Source: an uncultured Clostridia bacterium
Lineage (GTDB): Bacteria; Bacillota; Clostridia; Oscillospirales; CAG-272
Reading direction: 5' to 3'
DNA: 56,463 bases
Assembly (NCBI GenBank): GCA_944391805.1
Contig: CALXUY010000087.1
Coordinates: 1 to 56,463 of the forward strand
Shown here: positions 18,052 through 25,766 of the stretch, piece by piece
Numbering within the stretch: the stretch's first letter is position 1
How the letters are laid out: each line of letters begins with the position of its first letter
Notes under the pieces: generated by a model
Told to the model about the DNA's origin: nothing
The model's input: only the letters and a program-made list of their open reading frames with translations
The model's database searches: none
Translations under genes and position numbers: made by a program

Positions 18052-18215
18052 ATGGCAACTTCGTCCTTTAGCAAAACGTTTGTATTGAATTCTGAAGCAG
18101 TCAAAAAATGCAGTCGGTTCACGAACACCCCAACAAAGCGCCCTCATCTGTAGCTGACAGAGTTAGGGAAGGAAAAGAAGCACTGGCACGCTTTTCATCT
18201 CTCACAAAGAAATAA
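18052..18215 (+). pseudogene. small 'MATSSFSK' protein gene, frameshifted
   Basis: An ATG after AAGGAAG opens a 33-codon frame (MATSSFSKTFVLNSEAVKK... to TAG at 18151). One base back, the adjoining frame continues VADRVREGKEALARF and ends at 18215. Joined, the two halves look like a ~54-residue clostridial protein of the kind that starts MATSSF and ends in EALARFS. I associate that type with toxin-antitoxin neighbourhoods from memory; this is inference. A terminator follows at 18269. It marks the left border of the AT-rich island. Confidence 0.5.
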
Positions 18216-18268
18216 TAGAGAGTATTTCGGCAAAGAGGAATAAAGACACTTTCAGGTAAAATGGAGAA

Positions 18269-18301
18269 AAGCCTGCGCTTTCCAATCGCGCGGGCTTTTT
18301 G
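18269..18301 (+). terminator. Rho-independent terminator
   Basis: A 10-bp stem AAGCCTGCGC/GCGCGGGCTT (one wobble pair) is followed by TTTTT. It is placed after the decayed small gene. Confidence 0.7.
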
Positions 18302-18426
18302 AATGACAAAAATCAGAATTCGTAGTGTGTCCACATGCTTAAAAATATGAACCGTACCTTGACTTTGATCTACCGGATAAACCAAAGAGGCGGTTTTCTT
18401 GAAAATTCGCTTCGTGCAGATTTCAT

Positions 18427-18455
18427 TTGACAGACCAGACTTTTTATGTTATAAT
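18427..18455 (+). promoter_or_regulatory. sigma-A promoter of the DNA methyltransferase
   Basis: TTGACA (18427-18432), a 17-bp spacer and TATAAT (18450-18455) lie 27 bp before the ATG. The ribosome site GGAGGAG falls in between, so the 5' leader is very short. Confidence 0.85.
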
Positions 18456-18481
18456 AATTTTATCATGATGGAGGAGAAACA

Positions 18482-19483
18482 ATGATGGATCATCAATTTT
18501 ATAGTCATGCTGGTTATTCGACAGAGAATGGTATGTGCGTATGTGGCGATTCATTAGAGCTCCTGACGAATTTGCAAGATGAAAGCATCGATCTTGTTGT
18601 AACAAGTCCGCCCTTTGCGCTCCAAAGACAGAAAGAATACGGAAATGAAAAGCAAGAAGAATATGTGAATTGGCTTTGTGAATTTGGCAAAATCGTCTAT
18701 CAAAAATTAAAAAATAATGGGAGCTTTGTGATAGACATTGGGGGAGCTTATGAAAAAGGAGTTCCTGTATATAGTCTCTATCAATTCAGGGTATTGCTTC
18801 AGTTATGTGATGAAGTTGGTTTTTTTCTTGCACAGCCCTTTTACTGGCATAATCCCAGTGCATTACCCGCTCCAATTGAATGGGTAAACAAAAGAAAACT
18901 GCGCGCAAAATCCTCTGTAAACACGATTTGGTGGCTTTGCAAATCCCCTTTTTGTAAGGCTGATGTGACGCAGGTTTTAACTCCATATTCAAAAAGAATG
19001 CGGAGGTTGATCAGCAACCCTGAAGATTTCATCAAACATGAAGGAACCGTAAGACCTTCGGGACATGTTTTGGGGAAAACATCTTGGTGTAATGATAATG
19101 GGGGAGCCATTCCCTCCAATTTGCTGCAAATTTCAAATAGCGAAAGCAACAGTCAATATCTCAGAATTTGCAAAAAGCTGGGCATCAAAATGCATCCGGC
19201 CCGGTTCCCTCATGGGATACCCGAATTTTTTATTAAATTGCTGACGCGCGAAAACGATTTGGTTGTTGATATATTCGGTGGAAGCAATACAACGGGAATG
19301 GCAGCAGAAAAGCTCAACCGGAAATGGCTGAGCTTTGAGCTGTCCAACGAATATGTAGCTTCCTCCGTTTTCCGATTCGAATCGAACATCATTTTAGCAA
19401 AGGAGGATTACGACCGAATTATCAATGGTGCATTTGTTGAATTGCCAATTTCATCGAATCAAATGAAATTACAGTACGATTAA
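18482..19483 (+). CDS. PvuII-like DNA (cytosine-N4)-methyltransferase
   Basis: This 333-residue enzyme has the permuted amino-methyltransferase layout: catalytic motif IV (TSPPFALQRQKEYGN, residue ~40) comes first and the SAM-binding motif I (VVDIFGGSNTTG, residue ~262) near the end. SPPF is typical of N4-cytosine enzymes. Long stretches (GGAYEKGVP, PIEWVNKRK, GGAIPSNLLQISNSESN, HPARFP) agree with my recollection of M.PvuII, which modifies CAGCTG. The matching nuclease is convergent, with a 15-bp overlap of coding ends. Base composition is clearly more AT-rich than obg. The site specificity is inferred. Confidence 0.92.
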   Translation: MMDHQFYSHAGYSTENGMCVCGDSLELLTNLQDESIDLVVTSPPFALQRQKEYGNEKQEEYVNWLCEFGKIVYQKLKNNGSFVIDIGGAYEKGVPVYSLYQFRVLLQLCDEVGFFLAQPFYWHNPSALPAPIEWVNKRKLRAKSSVNTIWWLCKSPFCKADVTQVLTPYSKRMRRLISNPEDFIKHEGTVRPSGHVLGKTSWCNDNGGAIPSNLLQISNSESNSQYLRICKKLGIKMHPARFPHGIPEFFIKLLTRENDLVVDIFGGSNTTGMAAEKLNRKWLSFELSNEYVASSVFRFESNIILAKEDYDRIINGAFVELPISSNQMKLQYD

Positions 19484-20002
19484 ATCCGGATCAAAGGGAT
19501 GCTCGGACTGAAATGGATAGACTAAAATTCCATTTTCGCGCACAAACCGAACCGGTATTTTGGGATTATTGAGGTGAGACTTCCTCTCTAATTCTTTCTC
19601 CCATTGTTGATACAGCGGTTCAAGCATTTTAGGTGACATGACATAAATTTCATCGAGAGTGATTCCTCTGTATAATGCGAAAGTCCACGGTACTTTTCTG
19701 TATTTTTCGATAATCGCGTGATTGGTATGGTGATTGGTGCTAAATCCTCTGGCACTTGTCGACAGGTTGATAGATTTCATTTCCCATTCTATACCGCTCA
19801 AAGAAATTGCGTCATTTCCTTCTCTGCCGGGTAATAATTTCATGTTTAGATAAACAAGCTGTTGCAGTATTTTCCCTCCATTGTCTTGGAAGATGTCATC
19901 TATCCCGTATTCATGCGCCATTTTTTGCAGTTCCTGCAAATTTTCCCACAGGCAATTAAACTGATTGATCATTGCGAGATGCTGCGAATCATAAAATTTC
20001 AT
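19469..20002 (-). CDS. PvuII-like type II restriction endonuclease
   Basis: This 177-residue protein resembles R.PvuII (157 residues) along most of its length: GIDDIFQDNGGK, LPGREGNDA, KYRKVPWTFALYRG and NNPKIPV. The catalytic D...ExK set is visible: Asp in GREGND (~residue 62), and Glu and Lys in WEMKS (~residues 73-75). The His pair in FSTNHHTN corresponds to the PvuII active-site and base-contact histidines. A GAAGGATAG site precedes the ATG. Predicted target is CAGCTG with blunt cleavage, by homology. No controller (C) protein gene is seen. Confidence 0.92.
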   Translation of the reverse strand: MKFYDSQHLAMINQFNCLWENLQELQKMAHEYGIDDIFQDNGGKILQQLVYLNMKLLPGREGNDAISLSGIEWEMKSINLSTSARGFSTNHHTNHAIIEKYRKVPWTFALYRGITLDEIYVMSPKMLEPLYQQWEKELERKSHLNNPKIPVRFVRENGILVYPFQSEHPFDPDLIVL

Positions 20003-20062
20003 GCTCAGGCTATCCTTCTTCCCATAATAATAAATACGTCTTTATTCTTCGGATATTTTCCT

Positions 20063-20089
20063 ATGCCCGCGCAGTTGGTGCGCGGGCAT
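20063..20089. terminator. strong stem-loop between nuclease and PLD gene
   Basis: An 11-bp perfect stem ATGCCCGCGCA/TGCGCGGGCAT has a 5-nt loop. On the plus strand it is followed by GTTTTATT, so it would best stop rightward transcripts. On the minus strand there is no T run, although it lies after the gene at 20168. Confidence 0.6.
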
Positions 20090-20167
20090 GTTTTATTCTA
20101 TTTCTAAATCTTCTGAATCAAAAATAGCGTCATTTAGAAATTCGTGGAGTGGCATTTGAAAGGCTAT

Positions 20168-21784
20168 TTAATTACTTAACCCATTTCTGTAGTTAATAAT
20201 TATACATTCAGAAATATTAGTTTGGTCCCATAGTTCATCAAATAATGTTGAAATCACTGAATATATTTCTACAATTTGAATTATTGAATGTTTTTTTCCA
20301 ATAGAGTTTATCGATGAACCTAAAGACCAGACTCTTTCACCATTTAAGTTGTATCTCAAAATAATATATCTATCATGAAATTTATATCCATATTGATTAT
20401 AAACAGTTCTAAATTCTACATTAATATCATTGTTTTCTCCAAGCGAAGTAAGCAAAATTTGCTTTTGTTTATCTTTAAAATCTTTAAATTCTTCTTTGGA
20501 TTTGCTTCTTGCATGTATAGTCGAATATGATGTTAAGGCCTTAATAATAATATTTCTTTTTTTGCAATAAAAGACCGTTTCAATCAAATCTTTTGCTGTC
20601 AAATACGGATCAATTATGCATATTTCTTGTAAATCCCAAAGTAATCCATTTAAATTTACTATATCACGAATATTTTGAATTGCGATGGAGTGTTGATTCA
20701 TTTTATAAGATATTAAATATCTTTTATCAATAAACCAGCTACTAAATGTTCTCGATTTTCTTCTATTAGCATTCGTTTGTTCGATAAATTCAAGAACGTT
20801 ACCAAAATAATCAAGATAATTTAGATTTATTATTTCTTCTTTTCCTTCCGGTGTTCTTATAGACCGTTGACCTGCCGTTGAAATAGTACAAATCGGAGGA
20901 ACTATATGAGAATAATAACCATTTTCAAAGGTAAAATTAAATTGCCCACAATATAAAATCAAGGAGGTTTCTTGATCTACAATACTAATAATATTAAAAT
21001 ATTGGTTAGGAGATATATCAACATCCTCATCTCTATAGTTTGGTATTATAGTATTATTATAAATCATCTCGTCATGCTTTTGTAATATATTTAAAATTAA
21101 TGGTCTATTTATAATATTCTCTGATCTGTTAATTTTAAAATGAATACCATATTGGTACCCAAATGATCTGTATTCAACACTTAATGATTTGATGGGTATT
21201 TTACATACTAAATTACCGATTCTATCGTTTAAAATATCTAATTTAAAAAACAGTCTATATTTTTTAATTTGCAATTGAATTTTTTTAATTTCAGCATCAT
21301 TCAATAAAGAACGCAATTTGGTTTTTTTGCTATATAACTCAACTATGTAGTAATTGCCAGAAAAATTAGTACCATAAAGGTAATATTCAAAAGGTACAAA
21401 TTGTTTTTCTTTTCCTCCCATCGGGTCTATTGAGGGTATAAATTTGGGAGATGTTAAAAAACAGTCATCGAAACATATAACTGGATAATCTTTATATTTC
21501 CATTTTTGGCTTCCGAGTGATGTATAGAATACATTATAAAAATCTTCTATTGGCATTACATATCTACTAATAGCAAGTTGATATTGAGGTGTGATTTTAA
21601 TTGCCTTATCTGTTAAAAAATCAAATTTTGGCGATATATCTTGAGGGCAGGAAAAGTTTACATGAGTAAAATAATTAATTGATTCTTCTTCTGAAAATAA
21701 TACAACATGGATTACTTCACAGTGTGTGTAATTGCCAATAATATTGCTGTTCAACATCATTCTTAGTTGTTCATAATTTTTCAT
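20168..21784 (-). CDS. large PLD-like protein, candidate defence effector (VPA1262-like)
   Basis: This 538-residue protein is very AT-rich in codon use. The N-terminal ~330 residues are beta-rich and unassigned (PSIDPMGGKEKQFVPFEYYLYG). The C-terminal third looks like a phospholipase-D-type nuclease domain. An IIDPYL strand (~residue 395) opens it, and the active-site region is KFHDRYIIL (~residue 469) followed by WSLGSSINSIGKKHS. The HxR in place of HxK is seen in divergent PLD-like families. Overall shape recalls proteins annotated as VPA1262 family, an assignment I hold loosely. It has its own strong promoter and adjoins the restriction system. Confidence 0.6.
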   Translation of the reverse strand: MKNYEQLRMMLNSNIIGNYTHCEVIHVVLFSEEESINYFTHVNFSCPQDISPKFDFLTDKAIKITPQYQLAISRYVMPIEDFYNVFYTSLGSQKWKYKDYPVICFDDCFLTSPKFIPSIDPMGGKEKQFVPFEYYLYGTNFSGNYYIVELYSKKTKLRSLLNDAEIKKIQLQIKKYRLFFKLDILNDRIGNLVCKIPIKSLSVEYRSFGYQYGIHFKINRSENIINRPLILNILQKHDEMIYNNTIIPNYRDEDVDISPNQYFNIISIVDQETSLILYCGQFNFTFENGYYSHIVPPICTISTAGQRSIRTPEGKEEIINLNYLDYFGNVLEFIEQTNANRRKSRTFSSWFIDKRYLISYKMNQHSIAIQNIRDIVNLNGLLWDLQEICIIDPYLTAKDLIETVFYCKKRNIIIKALTSYSTIHARSKSKEEFKDFKDKQKQILLTSLGENNDINVEFRTVYNQYGYKFHDRYIILRYNLNGERVWSLGSSINSIGKKHSIIQIVEIYSVISTLFDELWDQTNISECIIINYRNGLSN

Positions 21785-21861
21785 AAAAGATCCTCATATT
21801 TAACTTTTGTAACTATTTTACCACAACCTAATTAAAGGATTACCCTGCAAATATATTTTAA

Positions 21862-21890
21862 ATTATATCATTAAATACAACTAATGTCAA
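21862..21890 (-). promoter_or_regulatory. sigma-A promoter of the PLD-like gene
   Basis: Minus-strand TTGACA (21890-21885), a 17-bp spacer and TATAAT (21867-21862) lie about 78 bp before the ATG at 21784. Confidence 0.8.
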
Positions 21891-21933
21891 GAAATATTGA
21901 ACAAAAATAGCTATATTTATAAATAATTAAGTT

Positions 21934-21947
21934 GAAGGTATACCTTC
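21934..21947. promoter_or_regulatory. 14-bp palindrome, candidate RHH operator
   Basis: GAAGGTATACCTTC is a perfect palindrome. A further half site TATACCTTC lies at 21990-21998. Both are in the divergent region between the PLD gene and the ribbon-helix-helix gene. Confidence 0.45.
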
Positions 21948-22099
21948 TTATTTTTTTATCGGAAATATGATATGATATATACAATGCAATATACCTTCGG
22001 TTTTTTGTATGTAAATCATACGGGATTGAATGTGTGCAAAATCAGGGTATTTCCAGATAGGCAAAAATAAAGTAAAATATATGCAGAAGGGGTGATTAT

Positions 22100-22297
22100 A
22101 TGTTTGCTGTTCAAAAACCGGAATATACCAATAAAACCTTCCGCATACCAACTGAACTTGTAAAAAAACTGGAATGCTATGCACAAAATAATCATGTTTC
22201 TTTGAATACACTTGTCATTCAGTGCTGCGAATACGCTTTAAACCATACGAAGGAAAGCTCCCCCCTGCCATCGGATGAATCATACAAAAATCCTTGA
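22100..22297 (+). CDS. ribbon-helix-helix DNA-binding protein
   Basis: This 65-residue protein has a short N-terminal tail, a beta strand (NKTFRIP) and two helices (TELVKKLECYAQNNH, LNTLVIQCCEYAL), the pattern of Arc/MetJ/CopG-like repressors. The start follows AGAAGGGGTG. It might regulate the divergent PLD gene or act as an antitoxin; no toxin is recognisable beside it. Its stop is one base before the next start (TGAGATG), which suggests coupling with the SLOG-like gene. Composition shifts from AT-rich to GC-rich right after it. Confidence 0.75.
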   Translation: MFAVQKPEYTNKTFRIPTELVKKLECYAQNNHVSLNTLVIQCCEYALNHTKESSPLPSDESYKNP

Positions 22298-22298
22298 G

Positions 22299-23192
22299 AT
22301 GATTGTAACATTCTGCGGCCACTCCAATTTCCGGCCATCCGAACGCTGCGAGGGCTGGCTTCGCTCCATTCTGGACGCTGCCATCGGCCATCTTCCCGCC
22401 TCCCTGTACCTCGGCGGCTGCGGCGGCTTCGATTCATTTGCCTATACATACGGCACAACATACAGACAGTCGCATCCCCATGTGCGGCTGGTTCTCGTCA
22501 CGCCGTATCCATCCCCAAACACCCGGCAGCAGCACCGGGAGGCCTCCGGCTGCGATGAAATCCTCTACCCCGGCCTCGAAAACGTCCCGCCGCGCTTTGC
22601 CATCGTTCACCGCAACCGCTATCTGGTGGACTGCGCCCAGCTTGTCATCGCCTACGTCACGCACGATTGGGGCGGCGCCTACCGCACGCTGCGCTATGCG
22701 CGGGCAAAGGGCAAACCGATTGTCAATCTGGCCGATTGGGAGCATACGGCCGGCCTTCGCACTCCGAAAACACAAAATGGGGGAATCATCATGCGCACCA
22801 CCAAACAGCACAGACAGACGTTTTTGCATACCGTTTCTGCTTTCGCGGGGAAAGACAGCTCCGCAAATTACTTTGTCCGCCACATCTTCGCCTTTCTCCG
22901 GGAGCACCCGGAGCTTCTCTCCAACCCGGAATACCGCCGCCTGTATGACGAAACGCTGGATTTTCAGGTGGAGTGCACCATGCGGCACTCCGAATGGGAA
23001 CCCGACGAATGGGAGCGCTGCCGCAGGACAACCGAGTTTGTTGTGGATTTGGCAAACCATTCGCAGGGAAACTTTGAAAAGTTTTCCAAAGAACTGGTTG
23101 ACCGCTTCCTCGCCCGCCGCCGCAAGGATTGGAGCCGTGAGGACTGGAACCGCGAGGACTGGAACCGCGAAAATAAAAGCCGCGAGGATTGA
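22299..23192 (+). CDS. SLOG-like domain fused to a helical domain with RED-rich tail
   Basis: This 297-residue protein begins MIVTFCGHSNF, typical of SLOG/DprA-like Rossmann nucleotide-binding proteins (YspA/DUF1273 type). It continues with GGCGGFDSFA, LVLVTPYPSP and YVTHDWGGAYRTLRYA (residues ~1-160). A second, helical domain starts near residue 165 (MRTTKQHRQTF), and the tail is a run of WSREDW/WNREDW repeats. An internal ATG at 22791 has its own GGGGGA site, so two proteins or a fusion are possible. A start at 22275 is an alternative but has no good site. Function unknown; SLOG proteins often act in nucleotide signalling or defence. Confidence 0.6.
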   Translation: MIVTFCGHSNFRPSERCEGWLRSILDAAIGHLPASLYLGGCGGFDSFAYTYGTTYRQSHPHVRLVLVTPYPSPNTRQQHREASGCDEILYPGLENVPPRFAIVHRNRYLVDCAQLVIAYVTHDWGGAYRTLRYARAKGKPIVNLADWEHTAGLRTPKTQNGGIIMRTTKQHRQTFLHTVSAFAGKDSSANYFVRHIFAFLREHPELLSNPEYRRLYDETLDFQVECTMRHSEWEPDEWERCRRTTEFVVDLANHSQGNFEKFSKELVDRFLARRRKDWSREDWNREDWNRENKSRED

Positions 23193-23257
23193 CGCTGCGA
23201 GAAAATTGACCGCACAGCTCTCACCGCGCCCCGGCTGCGCAGAGCATATCGGCAAAT

Positions 23258-23302
23258 GAAAGGGGGCCACCTGCGCAAATGAATGCACAGGCGGCCCCTT
23301 TC
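23258..23302. terminator. strong stem-loop after the SLOG-like gene
   Basis: GAAAGGGGGCC...GGCCCCTTTC pairs, with further pairing (CCTG/CAGG) inside. There is no T tract after it, so the terminator role is only probable. Confidence 0.5.
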
Positions 23303-23324
23303 AGCGGGAATGAGCCGGGATTTA

Positions 23325-24306
23325 TGGCTCAGAGCGAAAGCAAGTGCCTCCACCGAACGGCGCCGGTACCCGGCGGCGGGATGCGTCGCCGGGGTTCACT
23401 CATTTCCGGGATTTCAACCGGGGCGCAGACGCGCACCATCGGCCGGCCGGGATTTTATAGCGGGGGCGGGAGCAAGTGCTCCCACCAGACAGCGCCGGTA
23501 CCCGGCGGCGGGATGCGTCACCGGGGTTCATGCGTTTCGGGAATTCCAAATGAGGGTACAGACACAAACAATCGACTCGCCGAGATTTGCGGGGCGGAAG
23601 CAAGTACCCCCACCGGACGGCGCCGGCACCCGGCAGCGGGATGCGTCGCTGGGGTTCATGCGTTTCGGGAATTCCAAATGAGGGTACGGACACGCACCGT
23701 CGGTCGGCCGGGATTTTATAGCGGGGGCGGGAGCAGTGTCCCCACCGGACGGCGCCGGTACCCGGCGGCGGGATGCGTCGCCGAGGTTCATGCGTTTTCG
23801 GGATTTCAACCGGAGGCGCAGACACGCACCACCATCGGCCGGGCGGGATTTATGGCGGGGGCGGGAGCAAGTACCCCCACCGGACGGCGCCGGTACCCGG
23901 CGGCGGGATGCGTCTCCGAAGTTCACACGTTTCCGGTGCTCCAAGCTGGAACACAGACATGAACCCATCTATCAGCCGGGCGGGATTTATGGCGCGGGGC
24001 GGAAGCAAGTGCTCCCACCAGACAGCGCCGGTACCCGGCGGCGGGATGCGTCGCTGGGGTTCATGCGTTTCGGGAATTCCAAATGAGGGTACGGACACGC
24101 ACCGTCGGTCGGCCGGGATTTTATAGCGGGGGCGGGAGCAAGTGTCCCCACCGGACGACGCCGGTACCCGACGGCGGGATGCGTCGCCGGGGTTCATGCG
24201 TTTCGGGAATTCCAAATGAGGGTACAGACACGCACCATCGGCCGCCCGGGATTTATGGCGGGGGCGGGAGCAAGTACCCCCACCGGACAGCGCCGGGCGC
24301 GGCAGG
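23325..24306. repeat. tandem array of eight ~132-bp units
   Basis: The core CGCCGGTACCCGGCGGCGGG recurs, with small changes, at 23361, 23493, 23621, 23753, 23888, 24026, 24159 and 24291. The spacings are 132, 128, 132, 135, 138, 133 and 132 bp; the last unit is cut short. Each unit also has a GGGATGCGTCGC block, usually TTTCGGGAATTCCAAATGAGGGTAC split over neighbouring blocks, and an AGCGGGGGCGGGAGCAAGT stretch. The core is a perfect hairpin (CGCCGG-TAC-CCGGCG). Because the spacing is not always a multiple of three, long open frames through the array are not maintained and it is treated as non-coding. Confidence 0.9.
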
Positions 24307-24325
24307 GGCCATTTTATCGCCATGC

Positions 24326-24796
24326 TCAATTTTTCGAGCACTTTTCTGCATCAATGGCAAGCACAAGCATCAGCACACATAGCGCGTCCTGCGGCCGGAC
24401 AACGTCGATGACATAGGTGTCGGTCCAGTTCCAAAGCTCCTTGGAAACCGACGCGATGCTCTGTCCCGCCGCATTCACAATCCGGTAGTCCCATTCAAAC
24501 CAGTCCCCTTCAACCTGCCAGCCGTTGCAGTCGACGCGGAACCTCGGCCTGAAAAAGCTGAATTCCTTGCGGATACAGCCGATGTACCGGTCCCCCAGAT
24601 ACATCTCAAACTTTGGCAGCCAGGTCATAACCTGCTCCTTTACGGCGCCGAGCTCTTCGCCCCGCGCGTCATAAATTCTGAGCAGGTGCCCCCAGGCAAG
24701 CTCCCCCTTTACGGTATAAACCGTTTCTCCCGCCTCGCTGTAAATATCATAACTGTCAAACCATGAAAAAAATCTCTGCCTGAACCGCAGCTTCAT
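24326..24796 (-). CDS. LURP-one-related (LOR) family protein
   Basis: This 156-residue protein has the tubby-like LOR pattern of successive beta strands: KLRFRQRFFSWFDSYDIY, VYTVKGEL, LRIYDARGEELGAVKEQ, FEMYLGDRYIGCIRKE, WQVEGDWFEWDYRI. The family (YxjI and plant LOR proteins) is thought to bind membranes or lipids, but its bacterial role is unknown. The ATG at 24796 was chosen for its GGAGG site. It lies 58 bp after the WYL pair on the same strand and may be the last gene of that unit. Confidence 0.85.
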   Translation of the reverse strand: MKLRFRQRFFSWFDSYDIYSEAGETVYTVKGELAWGHLLRIYDARGEELGAVKEQVMTWLPKFEMYLGDRYIGCIRKEFSFFRPRFRVDCNGWQVEGDWFEWDYRIVNAAGQSIASVSKELWNWTDTYVIDVVRPQDALCVLMLVLAIDAEKCSKN

Positions 24797-24854
24797 TGTA
24801 TCAATCCTCCCCCCGATCAAATTCAAAACCGCCTGTATTTCAATGGTATTTCCA

Positions 24855-25766
24855 TCAGCGCGCCCCGCAGCTCTTCTGCCTTTTCAGCCTTTCCCTCACC
24901 AATTTCCGGAAGCGCTCCGGCTCTGTCACCTCCACCAAGGGGCCGAAGGAAAGCACCCGGATCACCAGCTCCAGCTCATCGTCAGAATCGTACCGGATAT
25001 GCACCAGATAGCGGTTGCGCTCCAGCCGCTCCGCCCGCTTCTCAAAGTGCGCAAAATGCAGCATACAGCGCTCCAGCGCGTTCCGCTCATCCGTAATCCG
25101 CAGGGTGACGCTTTCATATCGCGCCGCACGCCGGAACGGCCGGATGACGTGCTCCCCACAGTACCGCTCGCAGAACGTGAGCCTTGCCAGATTCACGGTG
25201 GTGAAAAAGCGGCAGCCGGCAGTGAGCAGGCGGAACTTGTCATCCTTTTCGGAATACTCCAGCCGGACAGGAATGCACCGGAAGCGTTCCTCCCTCCCGT
25301 TCCGGTTGACGATTCCGGCGGTAATCGGGGCGTGCTCGCGGATGGCCGCGCGCAGGAAACGGAAGCGCCGGATATACCCCTCATCGGCAAAGGGATCGCC
25401 GTCCCCGTACCGATCATAGACCAAATAATCCTCCTGGGTAAACAGCGGCTCCACCTCCTCAAGCCCCTCCAGCCGCAGGTCGAACAACCGGATGCGTGGG
25501 TCGAGCGAAATCGCCTTGAGCCAGCGCTTTTCAAGCCCGGTCAGGGGCATGGTGGGCGGATGTGTGATCGGCGTGGTCAGGTCGGGGCGCATGAGCTGCC
25601 ATTTTCCGCTTTTGAGTGAGGGCAGAATGGTCAGAGCACTCTCGCCAAAGGCGTGCGCTGCCACCAGCTCCTGCAGCTCCTTTTCGGTTGCATCCCCCTC
25701 GAGCAGCCGCGCAAGAATGCGTGCAACGGTGTTGTAGTAGGCCGAATACAGCTCGCTGAAAATCAT
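24855..25766 (-). CDS. WYL-domain protein 1
   Basis: This 303-residue protein has an alpha/beta WYL region in its middle and C-terminal parts (FRCIPVRLEYSEKDDKFRLLTAG). The C-terminal extension is WCX-like (VHIRYDSDDELELVIRVLSFGPLVEV). No clear winged helix is seen at the N-terminus. Its start overlaps the upstream WYL gene by four bases (ATGA), so the two are translated together. WYL domains sense ligands, often nucleic acids or nucleotides, in transcription and defence regulators; the ligand here is unknown. Confidence 0.85.
   Translation of the reverse strand: MIFSELYSAYYNTVARILARLLEGDATEKELQELVAAHAFGESALTILPSLKSGKWQLMRPDLTTPITHPPTMPLTGLEKRWLKAISLDPRIRLFDLRLEGLEEVEPLFTQEDYLVYDRYGDGDPFADEGYIRRFRFLRAAIREHAPITAGIVNRNGREERFRCIPVRLEYSEKDDKFRLLTAGCRFFTTVNLARLTFCERYCGEHVIRPFRRAARYESVTLRITDERNALERCMLHFAHFEKRAERLERNRYLVHIRYDSDDELELVIRVLSFGPLVEVTEPERFRKLVRERLKRQKSCGAR

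Noticed and set aside
23279..23962. Long open frames (up to ~227 codons) through the tandem array on both strands
   Set aside because: Unit spacing is not a multiple of three in several places, no frame carries a constant repeat throughout, ribosome sites are lacking, and several frames are open at once because the DNA is GC-rich.
23325..24306. CRISPR array
   Set aside because: Repeats are ~132 bp with continuous similarity over the whole unit, with no short repeat/unique spacer alternation and no cas genes.
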